From positions 1-64,000 of the forward strand of contig JAKADY010000003.1 in assembly GCA_021826065.1 (NCBI GenBank): a DNA stretch of 64,000 bases. Reading direction: 5' to 3'. The translations under genes and the position numbers were made by a program. The notes under the pieces are model-generated. The model worked only from the letters and a program-made list of their open reading frames with translations. It was not told where the DNA came from and did not search any database. Shown in pieces: positions 57,423 to 64,000 of the stretch (position 1 is its first letter; each line of letters begins with the position of its first letter). The stretch comes from Pseudomonadota bacterium. Its GTDB lineage: Bacteria > Pseudomonadota > Gammaproteobacteria > Burkholderiales > Thiobacillaceae.

Positions 57423-59309
57423 ATGCCTGAGCAAGACCCCTATCCCCGCGTCGACGACGTCCTCGCCCTGCATCGCCACGACCCGACCCGTCTGGTACAG
57501 ATGCTGCGCGACCTGCAGGAGGCGCAGGGCTGGCTGCCGCCGCCGGTGATCACCGAGCTCGCGCGCAAGCTGGGTGTGTCGCGCGCGCGGGTCGAAGGGG
57601 TGGCGGCCTTCTACAGCTTTCTGCATCTGCAACCGGTGGGCTACTACCGCGTGCTGTTCTCGGACAACATCACCGACCGCATGCAGGGCTCGCAGGCCCT
57701 GCTCGAATACCTGTGCAACAAGCTCTGGGTGGAGAAGGGCAAGGTCTCCGAGGACGGGCTGCTGTCCATCGACACCACCTCCTGCACCGGGCTTTGCGAC
57801 CAGGGGCCGGGGCTGCTCGTCAACGGCTGGGCGATCCCGCGCTTAAGCCGCGAGCGCCTGGACGAGATCGCCGAGCTGATCCTGGCGCGGCGTCCCCTGG
57901 CCGAGTGGCCGCAGCACCTGTTCCACATCGAGGACAACATCTGCCGTCGCGACATCCTGCTCGACCACAACCTCACGCCGGGCGAGGCGATCCGCGCCGC
58001 GCTCGCGCGCGGACTGGGCACGGCACCGGCGCGGCCGGTGAGCGGCCGCTCCTGGCGCGAGGGCATCCCCGCCGCACCCCCTGGGCCGGTCGCCACCCTG
58101 GAGGAGATCAAGCGCTCCGGGCTGCGCGGCCGTGGCGGTGCGGGTTTTGCCACCGGGCTCAAGTGGGAGGCCTGCCGCAACGCCCCGGGCGAGACCCACT
58201 ACGTGGTGTGCAACGCCGACGAGGGCGAGCCCGGCACCTTCAAGGACCGCGTGCTGCTCACCCGCTATGCCGACCTGGTGTTCGAGGGCATGACGGTGTG
58301 CGCCTATGTCCTGGGCGGCGGCCGCAGGCCTACGCACGGCTTCCTCTACCTGCGCGGCGAATACCGCTACCTGCTCGAGCCGCTGCTGGCATGTCTGGAA
58401 CGCCGGCGGCGGGAGGGACTGTTGGGCCGGGACATCTGCGGCGAGCGCGGTTTCGACTTCGACATCGAGATCCATGTCGGTGCCGGCGCCTATGTCTGCG
58501 GCGAGGAGAGCGCGTTGATCGAGTCGCTCGAGGGCAAGCGCGGCATCCCGCGCAACCGGCCGCCCTATCCGGTCACCCATGGCTACCTCGGCCAGCCCAC
58601 CGTGGTCAACAACGTCGAGACCTTCTGTGCGGCGGCGCTGGTCGCCGCGCGCGGGGCGGATTGGTACCGCGCACGCGGCACGCCCGATTCGACCGGCACC
58701 AAGCTCCTGTCGGTCTCGGGCGACTGCGAGCGACCGGGCATCTACGAGTATCCCTTCGGGGTGACGGTGCGCGAGGTCCTCGAGGACTGCGGCGCGCGCG
58801 ACACCCAGGCGGTGCAGGTCAGCGGGCCCTCCGGCAGCCTGATCGACGCCGCCGAGTTCGACCGGCGGCTCGCCTTCGAGGACCTGCCCACCGCCGGCGC
58901 CTTCATGGTCTTCGACGCCAGCCGCGACATCTTCGAGGTGGTGCGCAACTTCGTGCACTTCTTCGCCCACGAGAGCTGCGGTTTTTGCACCCCCTGCCGG
59001 GTGGGCACGGCCATGATGCGCAACGTGGTGGACAAGATCCACGCCGGTCGCGGCGCCCAACTGGACCTCGAGGAGATCTGCCGGTTGCGTCAGGTCATGC
59101 ACTTGGCGGCCCACTGTGGTCTGGGGCACACCGCCTGCAACCCCATGCAGGACATGCTCAAGCGCTTCAGGCCCGCCATCCAGCGGCGCTTGAAGTCGCT
59201 CGATTTCGAGCCCGCCTTCGACCTCGACGCCGCACTCGCCCGTGCCCGCGCCTTCACCGGCCGCGACGACGCCGGCGCCCACCTGCCTGCGGAGAGCGAG
59301 ACACCATGA
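57423..59309 (+). CDS. hoxF: NAD+-reducing hydrogenase diaphorase subunit HoxF (NuoE-NuoF fusion)
   Basis: Diaphorase subunit of 628 residues that binds FMN and NAD. Residues 1-160 are NuoE-like with SCTGLCDQGPG (C-x3-C); the other two cysteines of the NuoE [2Fe-2S] site appear replaced (VLFSDNITDRMQGS). From about 215 the NuoF-like part has RGRGGAGFATGLKW (about 234), CNADEGEPGTFKD, GAGAYVCGEESALIESLEG and the [4Fe-4S] site ESCGFCTPCRVGT with HTACNP (about 516-570). This is the Ralstonia-type HoxF; a separate hoxE is not present. Confidence 0.93.
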   Translation: MPEQDPYPRVDDVLALHRHDPTRLVQMLRDLQEAQGWLPPPVITELARKLGVSRARVEGVAAFYSFLHLQPVGYYRVLFSDNITDRMQGSQALLEYLCNKLWVEKGKVSEDGLLSIDTTSCTGLCDQGPGLLVNGWAIPRLSRERLDEIAELILARRPLAEWPQHLFHIEDNICRRDILLDHNLTPGEAIRAALARGLGTAPARPVSGRSWREGIPAAPPGPVATLEEIKRSGLRGRGGAGFATGLKWEACRNAPGETHYVVCNADEGEPGTFKDRVLLTRYADLVFEGMTVCAYVLGGGRRPTHGFLYLRGEYRYLLEPLLACLERRRREGLLGRDICGERGFDFDIEIHVGAGAYVCGEESALIESLEGKRGIPRNRPPYPVTHGYLGQPTVVNNVETFCAAALVAARGADWYRARGTPDSTGTKLLSVSGDCERPGIYEYPFGVTVREVLEDCGARDTQAVQVSGPSGSLIDAAEFDRRLAFEDLPTAGAFMVFDASRDIFEVVRNFVHFFAHESCGFCTPCRVGTAMMRNVVDKIHAGRGAQLDLEEICRLRQVMHLAAHCGLGHTACNPMQDMLKRFRPAIQRRLKSLDFEPAFDLDAALARARAFTGRDDAGAHLPAESETP

Positions 59310-60031
59310 ACAGCTTCCTGCTCGATGGCGCGGAGATCCCGTTCGAGCCGGGCCAGACCGTGATCCAGGCGGCGCTGGCGGCGGGGCATTACATCCCGCA
59401 CCTGTGCTACCACCCGGAATTCGTCCCGCACGGCAGCTGCAAGCTGTGCACCGTGCGCGCCGACGGACGGCCCACCGCCGCCTGCACCCTGCCCGCCCAG
59501 GCGGGGCTCAAGGTGGAGAGCGAGACCGAGGAGCTCAACGACCTGCGCCGCACCCTGGTGCAGATGCTGTTCGCCGAGGGCAACCACTTCTGCCCGTCCT
59601 GCGAGAAGAGCGGCAACTGCGTGCTGCAGGCCCTGGGCTACGACCTGGGGGTGATGACCGCGGGCTTTCGCCACTTCTTCCTCGACCGGCCGGTGGATGC
59701 CTCGCATCCCGACATCCTGCTCGACTTCAACCGCTGCGTGCTGTGCAAGCTGTGCGTGCGCGCCTCGGAGGAGGTCGACGGCAAGGGGGTGTTCTCGCTG
59801 GCCGGCCGCGGCATCCAGCGGCGGCTCATCGTCAGCGCCGAATCCGGGCGTCTGGCCGACACCGACATCGCGGTGACCGACAAGGCGGTCGAGGTCTGCC
59901 CGGTGGGGGTGATCCTGCGCAAGCGGGTGGGCTTTCGCGTGCCCATCGGCCGACGCCGCTTCGACGCGCGTCCGATCAGCGCCCAGGCCCTGGAGGACGC
60001 ACCGCGCAAGCCGGAGCACAAACATGAGTGA
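59306..60031 (+). CDS. hoxU: NAD+-reducing hydrogenase subunit HoxU
   Basis: Electron-transfer subunit, 241 residues, similar to the N-terminal part of NuoG. [2Fe-2S] ligands in HLCYHPEF, GSCKLC and AACTL; the His-Cys3 [4Fe-4S] site in GNHFCPSCEKSGNC; and a further cluster in CVLCKLC with CPVG near the C-terminus. ATGA overlap with hoxF and 8-bp overlap with hoxY show translational coupling along the operon. Confidence 0.94.
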   Translation: MNSFLLDGAEIPFEPGQTVIQAALAAGHYIPHLCYHPEFVPHGSCKLCTVRADGRPTAACTLPAQAGLKVESETEELNDLRRTLVQMLFAEGNHFCPSCEKSGNCVLQALGYDLGVMTAGFRHFFLDRPVDASHPDILLDFNRCVLCKLCVRASEEVDGKGVFSLAGRGIQRRLIVSAESGRLADTDIAVTDKAVEVCPVGVILRKRVGFRVPIGRRRFDARPISAQALEDAPRKPEHKHE

Positions 60032-60566
60032 GGGCAGGATCCGGATCGCCACGGCCTCGCTGGCCGGCTGTTTCGGCTGCCACATGTCCTTCCTGGACAT
60101 CGACGAGCGGCTGTTCGATCTGCTCGCAAAGGTCGAGTTCGACCGCACGCCGCTCACCGACATCAAGCACTGCGGCCCCTGCGACATCGGGCTGATCGAG
60201 GGCGGCGTGTGCAATGCCGAGAACGTCGAGGTCCTGCGCGCCTTCCGCCGCAACTGCAAGATCCTGGTGGCGCTGGGCGCCTGCGCGGTGACCGGCGGGT
60301 TGCCGGCGCAGCGCAATCATCTCGACATCGGCGCCTGCCTGCAGGAGGTCTATCTCACCGAGCCCGGCCTGATCAACGGCCAGATCCCCAACGACCCCGA
60401 GCTGCCGCTGCCGCTCGACATGGTGCACCCCATCCACGAAGTGGTGAAGGTCGATTACTTCATCCCCGGCTGCCCGCCCTCAGCCGATGCCATCTGGAAG
60501 GTCCTGACCGACCTCATCGCCGGCCGCACGCCACGGCTCGGACATGGCCTCATTCAGTATGACTGA
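60024..60566 (+). CDS. hoxY: NAD+-reducing hydrogenase small subunit HoxY
   Basis: Small [NiFe]-hydrogenase subunit of 180 residues, carrying the proximal [4Fe-4S] cluster. Cysteines are seen in AGCFGCHMSF, HCGPCDIG, LGACAV and PGCPPSADAIW. No signal peptide, so cytoplasmic as expected for group 3d. Overlaps hoxU by 8 bp and hoxH by 8 bp. Confidence 0.94.
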   Translation: MSEGRIRIATASLAGCFGCHMSFLDIDERLFDLLAKVEFDRTPLTDIKHCGPCDIGLIEGGVCNAENVEVLRAFRRNCKILVALGACAVTGGLPAQRNHLDIGACLQEVYLTEPGLINGQIPNDPELPLPLDMVHPIHEVVKVDYFIPGCPPSADAIWKVLTDLIAGRTPRLGHGLIQYD

Positions 60567-62076
60567 CACGACCACCGCTTCGCCCCCCACCCCTCAATCA
60601 ACGCCGAGACTCGAGACCGCCGCGCAGCCCGAGCGGCTGCGCCGGGTGGCCATCGAGCCGCTCACGCGCGTCGAGGGCCACGGCAAGGTGACCCTGCTGC
60701 TGGACGAGCACGACCGCGTGCACCAGGTGCGGCTGCACATCGTCGAGTTCCGCGGCTTCGAGCGTTTCATCCAGGGCCGCCCCTACTGGGAGGTGCCGGT
60801 CATGGTGCAGCGCCTGTGCGGCATCTGCCCGGTCTCCCACCACCTCGCCGCGGCCAAGGCCATGGACGTCATCGTCGGCGCCCGGGCGCTCACCCCCACG
60901 GCGGAGAAGGTGCGGCGGCTCATGCACTATGGCCAGATCCTGCAGTCGCACGCCCTGCACTTCTTCCACCTGGCCTCGCCCGATCTGCTGTTCGGCTTCG
61001 ACTCGGAGGTTGCCCGCCGCAACATCGTCGCCGTGGCGCAGGCGCATCCGGACATCGCCCGCAAGGGGGTGCTGCTCAGGAAGTTCGGCCAGGAGGTGAT
61101 CCGCATCACCGCCGGCAAGCGCATCCACGGCACCGGCGCCATTCCCGGCGGGGTCAACAAGAACGTGAGCCCCGAGGAGCGCGACGCCCTGCTCAAGGAC
61201 ATCTACCACGTCATCGCCTGGAGCCGCGAGGCGGTGGCGTTGGCGCGCCAGCTCTACGAGCAGGACCCGGCGCTGTATGGCGAATTCGGTAGCATCCGCG
61301 CGCACCAGCTCTGCCTCGTGCGCGCCGACGGGGCCATGGACCTCTATCACGGGGGACTGCGCGCCCGCACGGCGGACGGCGAGACCCTGTTCGACCACCT
61401 CGATTACGACCGCTATTGGGAGCACATCCTCGAGGAGGTCAAGCCCTGGTCGTACATGAAGTTTCCCTTCCTGCGTGCCCTGGGGCCCGAGCAGGGCTGG
61501 TACCGGGTGGGGCCGCTGGCGCGGGTCACGCTGTGCGACACCATCCCCACGCCGTTGGCCGATCACGCCCGGCGCGAGTTCCTCGCCTACGCCGGGGGCA
61601 GCGCCGCGCGCGCCACCATGGGCACCCATTGGGCGCGCATGATCGAAGTGCTGCATGCCGCCGAGGTGATCAAGGCGCTGCTGCACGACCCGGACATCCA
61701 CGGCGAGGACCTCGTCACCCAGGGCGAGCGCAGTGAGCGCGGGGTGGGCATCATCGAGGCGCCGCGCGGGACCCTCATCCACCACTACCGGGTCAACGAG
61801 GACGACGTGGTCACCCGCTGCAACCTGATCGTCTCCACCACCCACAACAACCAGGCGATGAATGAGTCCATCCGCCAGGTGGCGCGCCGCTACCTGGACG
61901 GCAGAAGGCTGACCGAGGGGCTGCTCAACCACATCGAGGTGGCGATCCGCGCCTTCGATCCCTGCCTGTCCTGCGCCACCCACGCCCTCGGCCAGATGCC
62001 GCTCGCCGTCGAGCTGGTGGATGCCAGCGGGCAGACCCTGGACCGCATCACGCGGGATGCCCCCTCGGTCTGTTGA
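60559..62076 (+). CDS. hoxH: NAD+-reducing hydrogenase large subunit HoxH
   Basis: Catalytic NiFe subunit of 505 residues. Both nickel ligand motifs are intact: RLCGICPVSHH (RxCGxCxxxH, about 91-101) and DPCLSCATHALG (DPCxxCxxH, near 470). Beyond the last His about 30 residues remain (ALGQMPLAVELVDASGQ...), the extension removed by HoxW. ATG 60559 is chosen; an upstream ATG 60544 lies deeper in hoxY. The hypABCDEF maturation genes are not in this window. Confidence 0.95.
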   Translation: MTDTTTASPPTPQSTPRLETAAQPERLRRVAIEPLTRVEGHGKVTLLLDEHDRVHQVRLHIVEFRGFERFIQGRPYWEVPVMVQRLCGICPVSHHLAAAKAMDVIVGARALTPTAEKVRRLMHYGQILQSHALHFFHLASPDLLFGFDSEVARRNIVAVAQAHPDIARKGVLLRKFGQEVIRITAGKRIHGTGAIPGGVNKNVSPEERDALLKDIYHVIAWSREAVALARQLYEQDPALYGEFGSIRAHQLCLVRADGAMDLYHGGLRARTADGETLFDHLDYDRYWEHILEEVKPWSYMKFPFLRALGPEQGWYRVGPLARVTLCDTIPTPLADHARREFLAYAGGSAARATMGTHWARMIEVLHAAEVIKALLHDPDIHGEDLVTQGERSERGVGIIEAPRGTLIHHYRVNEDDVVTRCNLIVSTTHNNQAMNESIRQVARRYLDGRRLTEGLLNHIEVAIRAFDPCLSCATHALGQMPLAVELVDASGQTLDRITRDAPSVC

Positions 62077-62521
62077 AATACCCGCTCCCCGCCTGGTGCT
62101 CGCCGTCGGCAACCCCAGCCGTGGCGACGATGCCCTAGGGCCGCAGCTCCTCGAATACCTGCAGGCGAAACGCCTGGCCGATGTCGAGCTGCTCACCGAC
62201 TTCCAGCTCCAGGTGGAGCACGTCCTCGACTTGGTCGGTCGGCAGACGGTGGTCTTCGTCGATGCCGCGGCGAGCGGGCCCGAGCCCTTTGCCTTTTATC
62301 CCGTCACCCCGCGCCGCGACGCGAGCCACAGCAGCCACGCCCTCTCGCCGCAGGCCCTGCTGCACACCTACGGCCGCCTGTACGGCGCGCCACCCGAAGC
62401 GCACGTCCTAGCGATCCGCGGTTACGACTTCGGCCTGGGCGCCGAGCTGAGTAGGCGCGCGCGCGACAACCTCGCGGCGGCCGAGGCCCAACTGTTAGAA
62501 TGGCTCGCCGCCGCCCGCTGA
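62057..62521 (+). CDS. hoxW: hydrogenase maturation protease HoxW
   Basis: HyaD/HycI-type endopeptidase, 154 residues, which trims the C-terminus of HoxH after Ni insertion. The N-terminal block AVGNPSRGDDALGPQLLEYL contains the nickel-sensing acidic residue (GDD), and DFQLQVEHVLDLVG and VVFVDAAASG follow. ATG 62057 overlaps the end of hoxH by 20 bp. Last gene of hoxFUYHW. Confidence 0.9.
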   Translation: MPPRSVEIPAPRLVLAVGNPSRGDDALGPQLLEYLQAKRLADVELLTDFQLQVEHVLDLVGRQTVVFVDAAASGPEPFAFYPVTPRRDASHSSHALSPQALLHTYGRLYGAPPEAHVLAIRGYDFGLGAELSRRARDNLAAAEAQLLEWLAAAR

Positions 62522-62551
62522 AGCCCGCGCTTGCAACCGCCACCCGCCCCC

Positions 62552-63040
62552 ATGCTCCGCCTCGCCGGCTGGTTTTGGCTCCTGGCGCTGGCCGTGGCTC
62601 CGTGGGCGTGGGGAGAGACCCTGGAAGGCCATGTCGTGTGCGTCAGCGACGGCGACTCCGTCGTCCTCATCGATGCCGCGCAGCAGGAGCACACCCTGCG
62701 CCTGGCCGGCATCGACGCCCCGGAGCGCAGCCAACCCTTCGGCGCCGCTGCCCGTCTGGTCTTGGCGCAGGCCGTGCAGGGGCGCCCCGTGCGCTTCGAG
62801 ATCCAGAAGCAGGACCGCTATGGCCGTGCGGTCGGCCGGCTGGTCGTGGACGATACGGACGTCGCCCTGAGTCTCGTCGAGCAGGGCCTGGCCTGGCACT
62901 ACACGCGCTATGCCCACGAGCAGCCGGAGCCGGAGCGCCGTCGCTATGCCGCGGCCGAGCTCAAGGCGAGGCAGGCCGGGCGGGGCCTGTGGTCCGACCC
63001 CAACCCCGTCCCGCCCTGGGAGTGGCGGGCACGGCACTGA
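62552..63040 (+). CDS. exported staphylococcal-nuclease-like protein
   Basis: A 162-residue SNase-fold nuclease with signal peptide (about 1-20). GHVVCVSDGDSVVL, LAGIDAPERSQPFGAAAR and the Arg-containing DRYGRAVGRLVV segment hold the calcium and catalytic residues (Asp, Arg, Glu). ATG 62552 begins the signal; a TTG at 62531 would add seven residues. It probably degrades nucleic acid in the periplasm. Thirty base pairs after hoxW but not functionally linked to it. Confidence 0.9.
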   Translation: MLRLAGWFWLLALAVAPWAWGETLEGHVVCVSDGDSVVLIDAAQQEHTLRLAGIDAPERSQPFGAAARLVLAQAVQGRPVRFEIQKQDRYGRAVGRLVVDDTDVALSLVEQGLAWHYTRYAHEQPEPERRRYAAAELKARQAGRGLWSDPNPVPPWEWRARH

Positions 63041-63047
63041 GGCCGCC

Positions 63048-63785
63048 TCAAAGCTTGTAGCCGGTGTGCAGGGCGACCACGCCGAAGGTCAGGTTGTGGT
63101 AGTCCACCCGGTGGAAGCCGGCCTGCTCGATCATCCCCTTGAGGGTCTCCTGATCGGGGTGCATGCGGATGGATTCGGCCAGGTAGCGGTAACTGGCCGC
63201 GTCCTTGGCCACGAGTTCCCCCATGCGCGGCAGGACCTGGAAGGAGTAGAGGTCGTAGAGCGGGGCGAGCGGCCGCGCCACACGCGAAAATTCCAGGATC
63301 AACAGTTTGCCGCCGGGCCTGAGCACCCGGTGCATCTCGGCGAGCGCCCGCTCCTTGTGCGTCATGTTGCGCAGCCCGAAGGCCACCGTCACGCGGTCGA
63401 AATAGTCCGCCGGGAAGGGCAGGCGCTCGGCGTCGCATTGCACGCAGGGCAGCAGCCGGCCCTCGTCGAGCATGCGGTCGCGCCCCACCGAGAGCATGGA
63501 GCCGTTGATGTCGGTGAGCCAGACCTCGCCCGTGGGGCCCACGCCGTCGGCCAGCAGGCGGGCGATGTCGCCGGTGCCGCCGGCGATGTCCAGACAGCGC
63601 ATGCCCGGCCGCAACAGGGCCTGCTCGACCATGAAACGCTTCCACAGTCGGTGCAGGCCCGCCGACATGAGGTCGTTCATCAGGTCGTAGCGGTTCGCCA
63701 CCGAGTGGAAGACCTCAGCCACCCGCTGGGCCTTTTCGTGCTCGTCGACGGTCTGGAAGCCGAAGTGGGTGGTCTTCTCGCTCAT
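63048..63785 (-). CDS. ubiE: ubiquinone/menaquinone C-methyltransferase UbiE
   Basis: SAM-dependent methyltransferase of quinone synthesis, 245 residues. Family start [38 protein letters not shown] motif [25 protein letters not shown] and [20 protein letters not shown] are present. Convergent with the nuclease gene. Together with the hydrogenase it fits a respiring organism. Confidence 0.96.
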   Translation of the reverse strand: MSEKTTHFGFQTVDEHEKAQRVAEVFHSVANRYDLMNDLMSAGLHRLWKRFMVEQALLRPGMRCLDIAGGTGDIARLLADGVGPTGEVWLTDINGSMLSVGRDRMLDEGRLLPCVQCDAERLPFPADYFDRVTVAFGLRNMTHKERALAEMHRVLRPGGKLLILEFSRVARPLAPLYDLYSFQVLPRMGELVAKDAASYRYLAESIRMHPDQETLKGMIEQAGFHRVDYHNLTFGVVALHTGYKL

Positions 63786-63808
63786 GGCCGGGTGGCAGGT
63801 GCGGGCGT

Positions 63809-64000
63809 TCAGCGCGGGACAAAGCCCTGCGGGGCGCCCACGCCCTCGCCGAAGAAATACTTCTCGGCCTGCTCCATCAGATACTTGCGGTGCTGGGCAT
63901 CGGCCAGGTTGAGCCGGTTTTCGTTGATGATCATGGTCTGCAGCCGGATCCAGCCCGCCCAGGCCTCCTTGGAGACATTCTCGTAGATGCGCTTGCCCAG
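63809..64000 (-). CDS. yggX: YggX Fe(2+)-trafficking protein, 5' end cut by window
   Basis: The last 63 codons of a YggX-type protein are present; the start lies beyond base 64000. [18 protein letters not shown], the [20 protein letters not shown] block and EKYFFGEG match the family. YggX protects Fe-S clusters against oxidation and takes part in iron handling. It is 23 bp upstream of ubiE on the same strand. Confidence 0.88.
   Translation of the reverse strand: MGKRIYENVSKEAWAGWIRLQTMIINENRLNLADAQHRKYLMEQAEKYFFGEGVGAPQGFVPR

Noticed and set aside
1-64000. tRNA, rRNA, CRISPR arrays, prophage or complete insertion sequences
   Set aside because: No cloverleaf, regularly spaced repeat, phage structural gene or transposase was recognised on reading both strands.

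Overview
The window is about two-thirds G+C, densely coded and has no rRNA, tRNA, CRISPR array, prophage or complete insertion sequence that I could see. Gene content and order point to a betaproteobacterium, probably a lithotrophic one near Thiobacillaceae/Nitrosomonadales (inference): ygfZ-DUF4936-slmA and gpmI-envC-ctpA-moeB blocks, a Thiobacillus/Acidithiobacillus-type glutamate-cysteine ligase, a RegB/RegA-type redox two-component system, and a complete NAD+-reducing [NiFe] hydrogenase operon. Two window-edge genes are cut (phoH at the left, yggX at the right).

Layout. 1-4.1 kb: phoH, ybeY, corC, a small membrane protein, ygfZ, DUF4936, slmA on the plus strand. 4.1-9.8 kb: moeB, a small HMA-like protein, ctpA, envC, gpmI on the minus strand (cell-envelope maintenance and glycolysis). 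9.9-19.3 kb: an ArsR repressor with two cysteines spaced as in persulfide sensors of the SqrR/BigR type, followed by a palindrome-controlled TolC/MFP/RND tripartite pump, a DUF2892 membrane protein, a tandem pair of Uma2 nuclease-like genes, then rhodanese, glutaredoxin 3, thioredoxin 2 and secB. 19.4-28.2 kb: gpsA, trmL, mobA, a GT39-like glycosyltransferase, rpmE, a fructosamine-kinase-like gene, DUF971 and an AddA-type helicase-nuclease without a neighbouring addB.

28.5-38.5 kb is a zinc island: COG0523 GTPase, Fur/Zur regulator, an odd chimeric ORF made of ZIP-transporter pieces joined to the C-terminal half of a ZigA-type GTPase, a ZrgA-like (DUF2796) protein with its own ABC exporter-type ATPase and permease and DUF3299 protein, a small His/Cys-rich secreted protein, a His-rich outer-membrane barrel, and ZnuA-ZnuC-ZnuB. 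Two identical-type 17-bp palindromes (ATGCAAC-N3-GTTGCAT) precede the GTPase and the chimera and are the best candidates for the Zur operator.

38.5-44.4 kb: a STAS-domain protein, hslV without hslU, RegA/RegB, a MITE-like inverted-repeat element that supplies the first 42 codons of the open regB frame, a patch of further inverted repeats, a RegA-like palindrome, an unexplained intrinsic terminator ahead of a PCuAC copper chaperone gene, and phoU. 44.4-57.3 kb, almost all minus strand: Nudix-ThiE fusion, DUF815 ATPase, argJ, a large CHASE-PAS-PAS-GGDEF-EAL protein, an rlmL-like methyltransferase, a TlpA-like thioredoxin, DinB-like protein, apbE, and the glutathione operon gshA-mntA-hepT-gshB, in which a nucleotidyltransferase/HEPN toxin-antitoxin pair is embedded with overlapping genes. 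57.4-62.5 kb: hoxF-U-Y-H-W. The end carries a secreted nuclease, ubiE and yggX.

The most unusual things seen are the chimeric ZIP-ZigA gene with its palindromic operator, the toxin-antitoxin pair inside the glutathione operon, the cysteine-pair ArsR/RND/sulfur-relay locus, a family of 7-bp tandem repeats that sit at gene ends and inside coding sequence, and the regB/PCuAC intergenic region.
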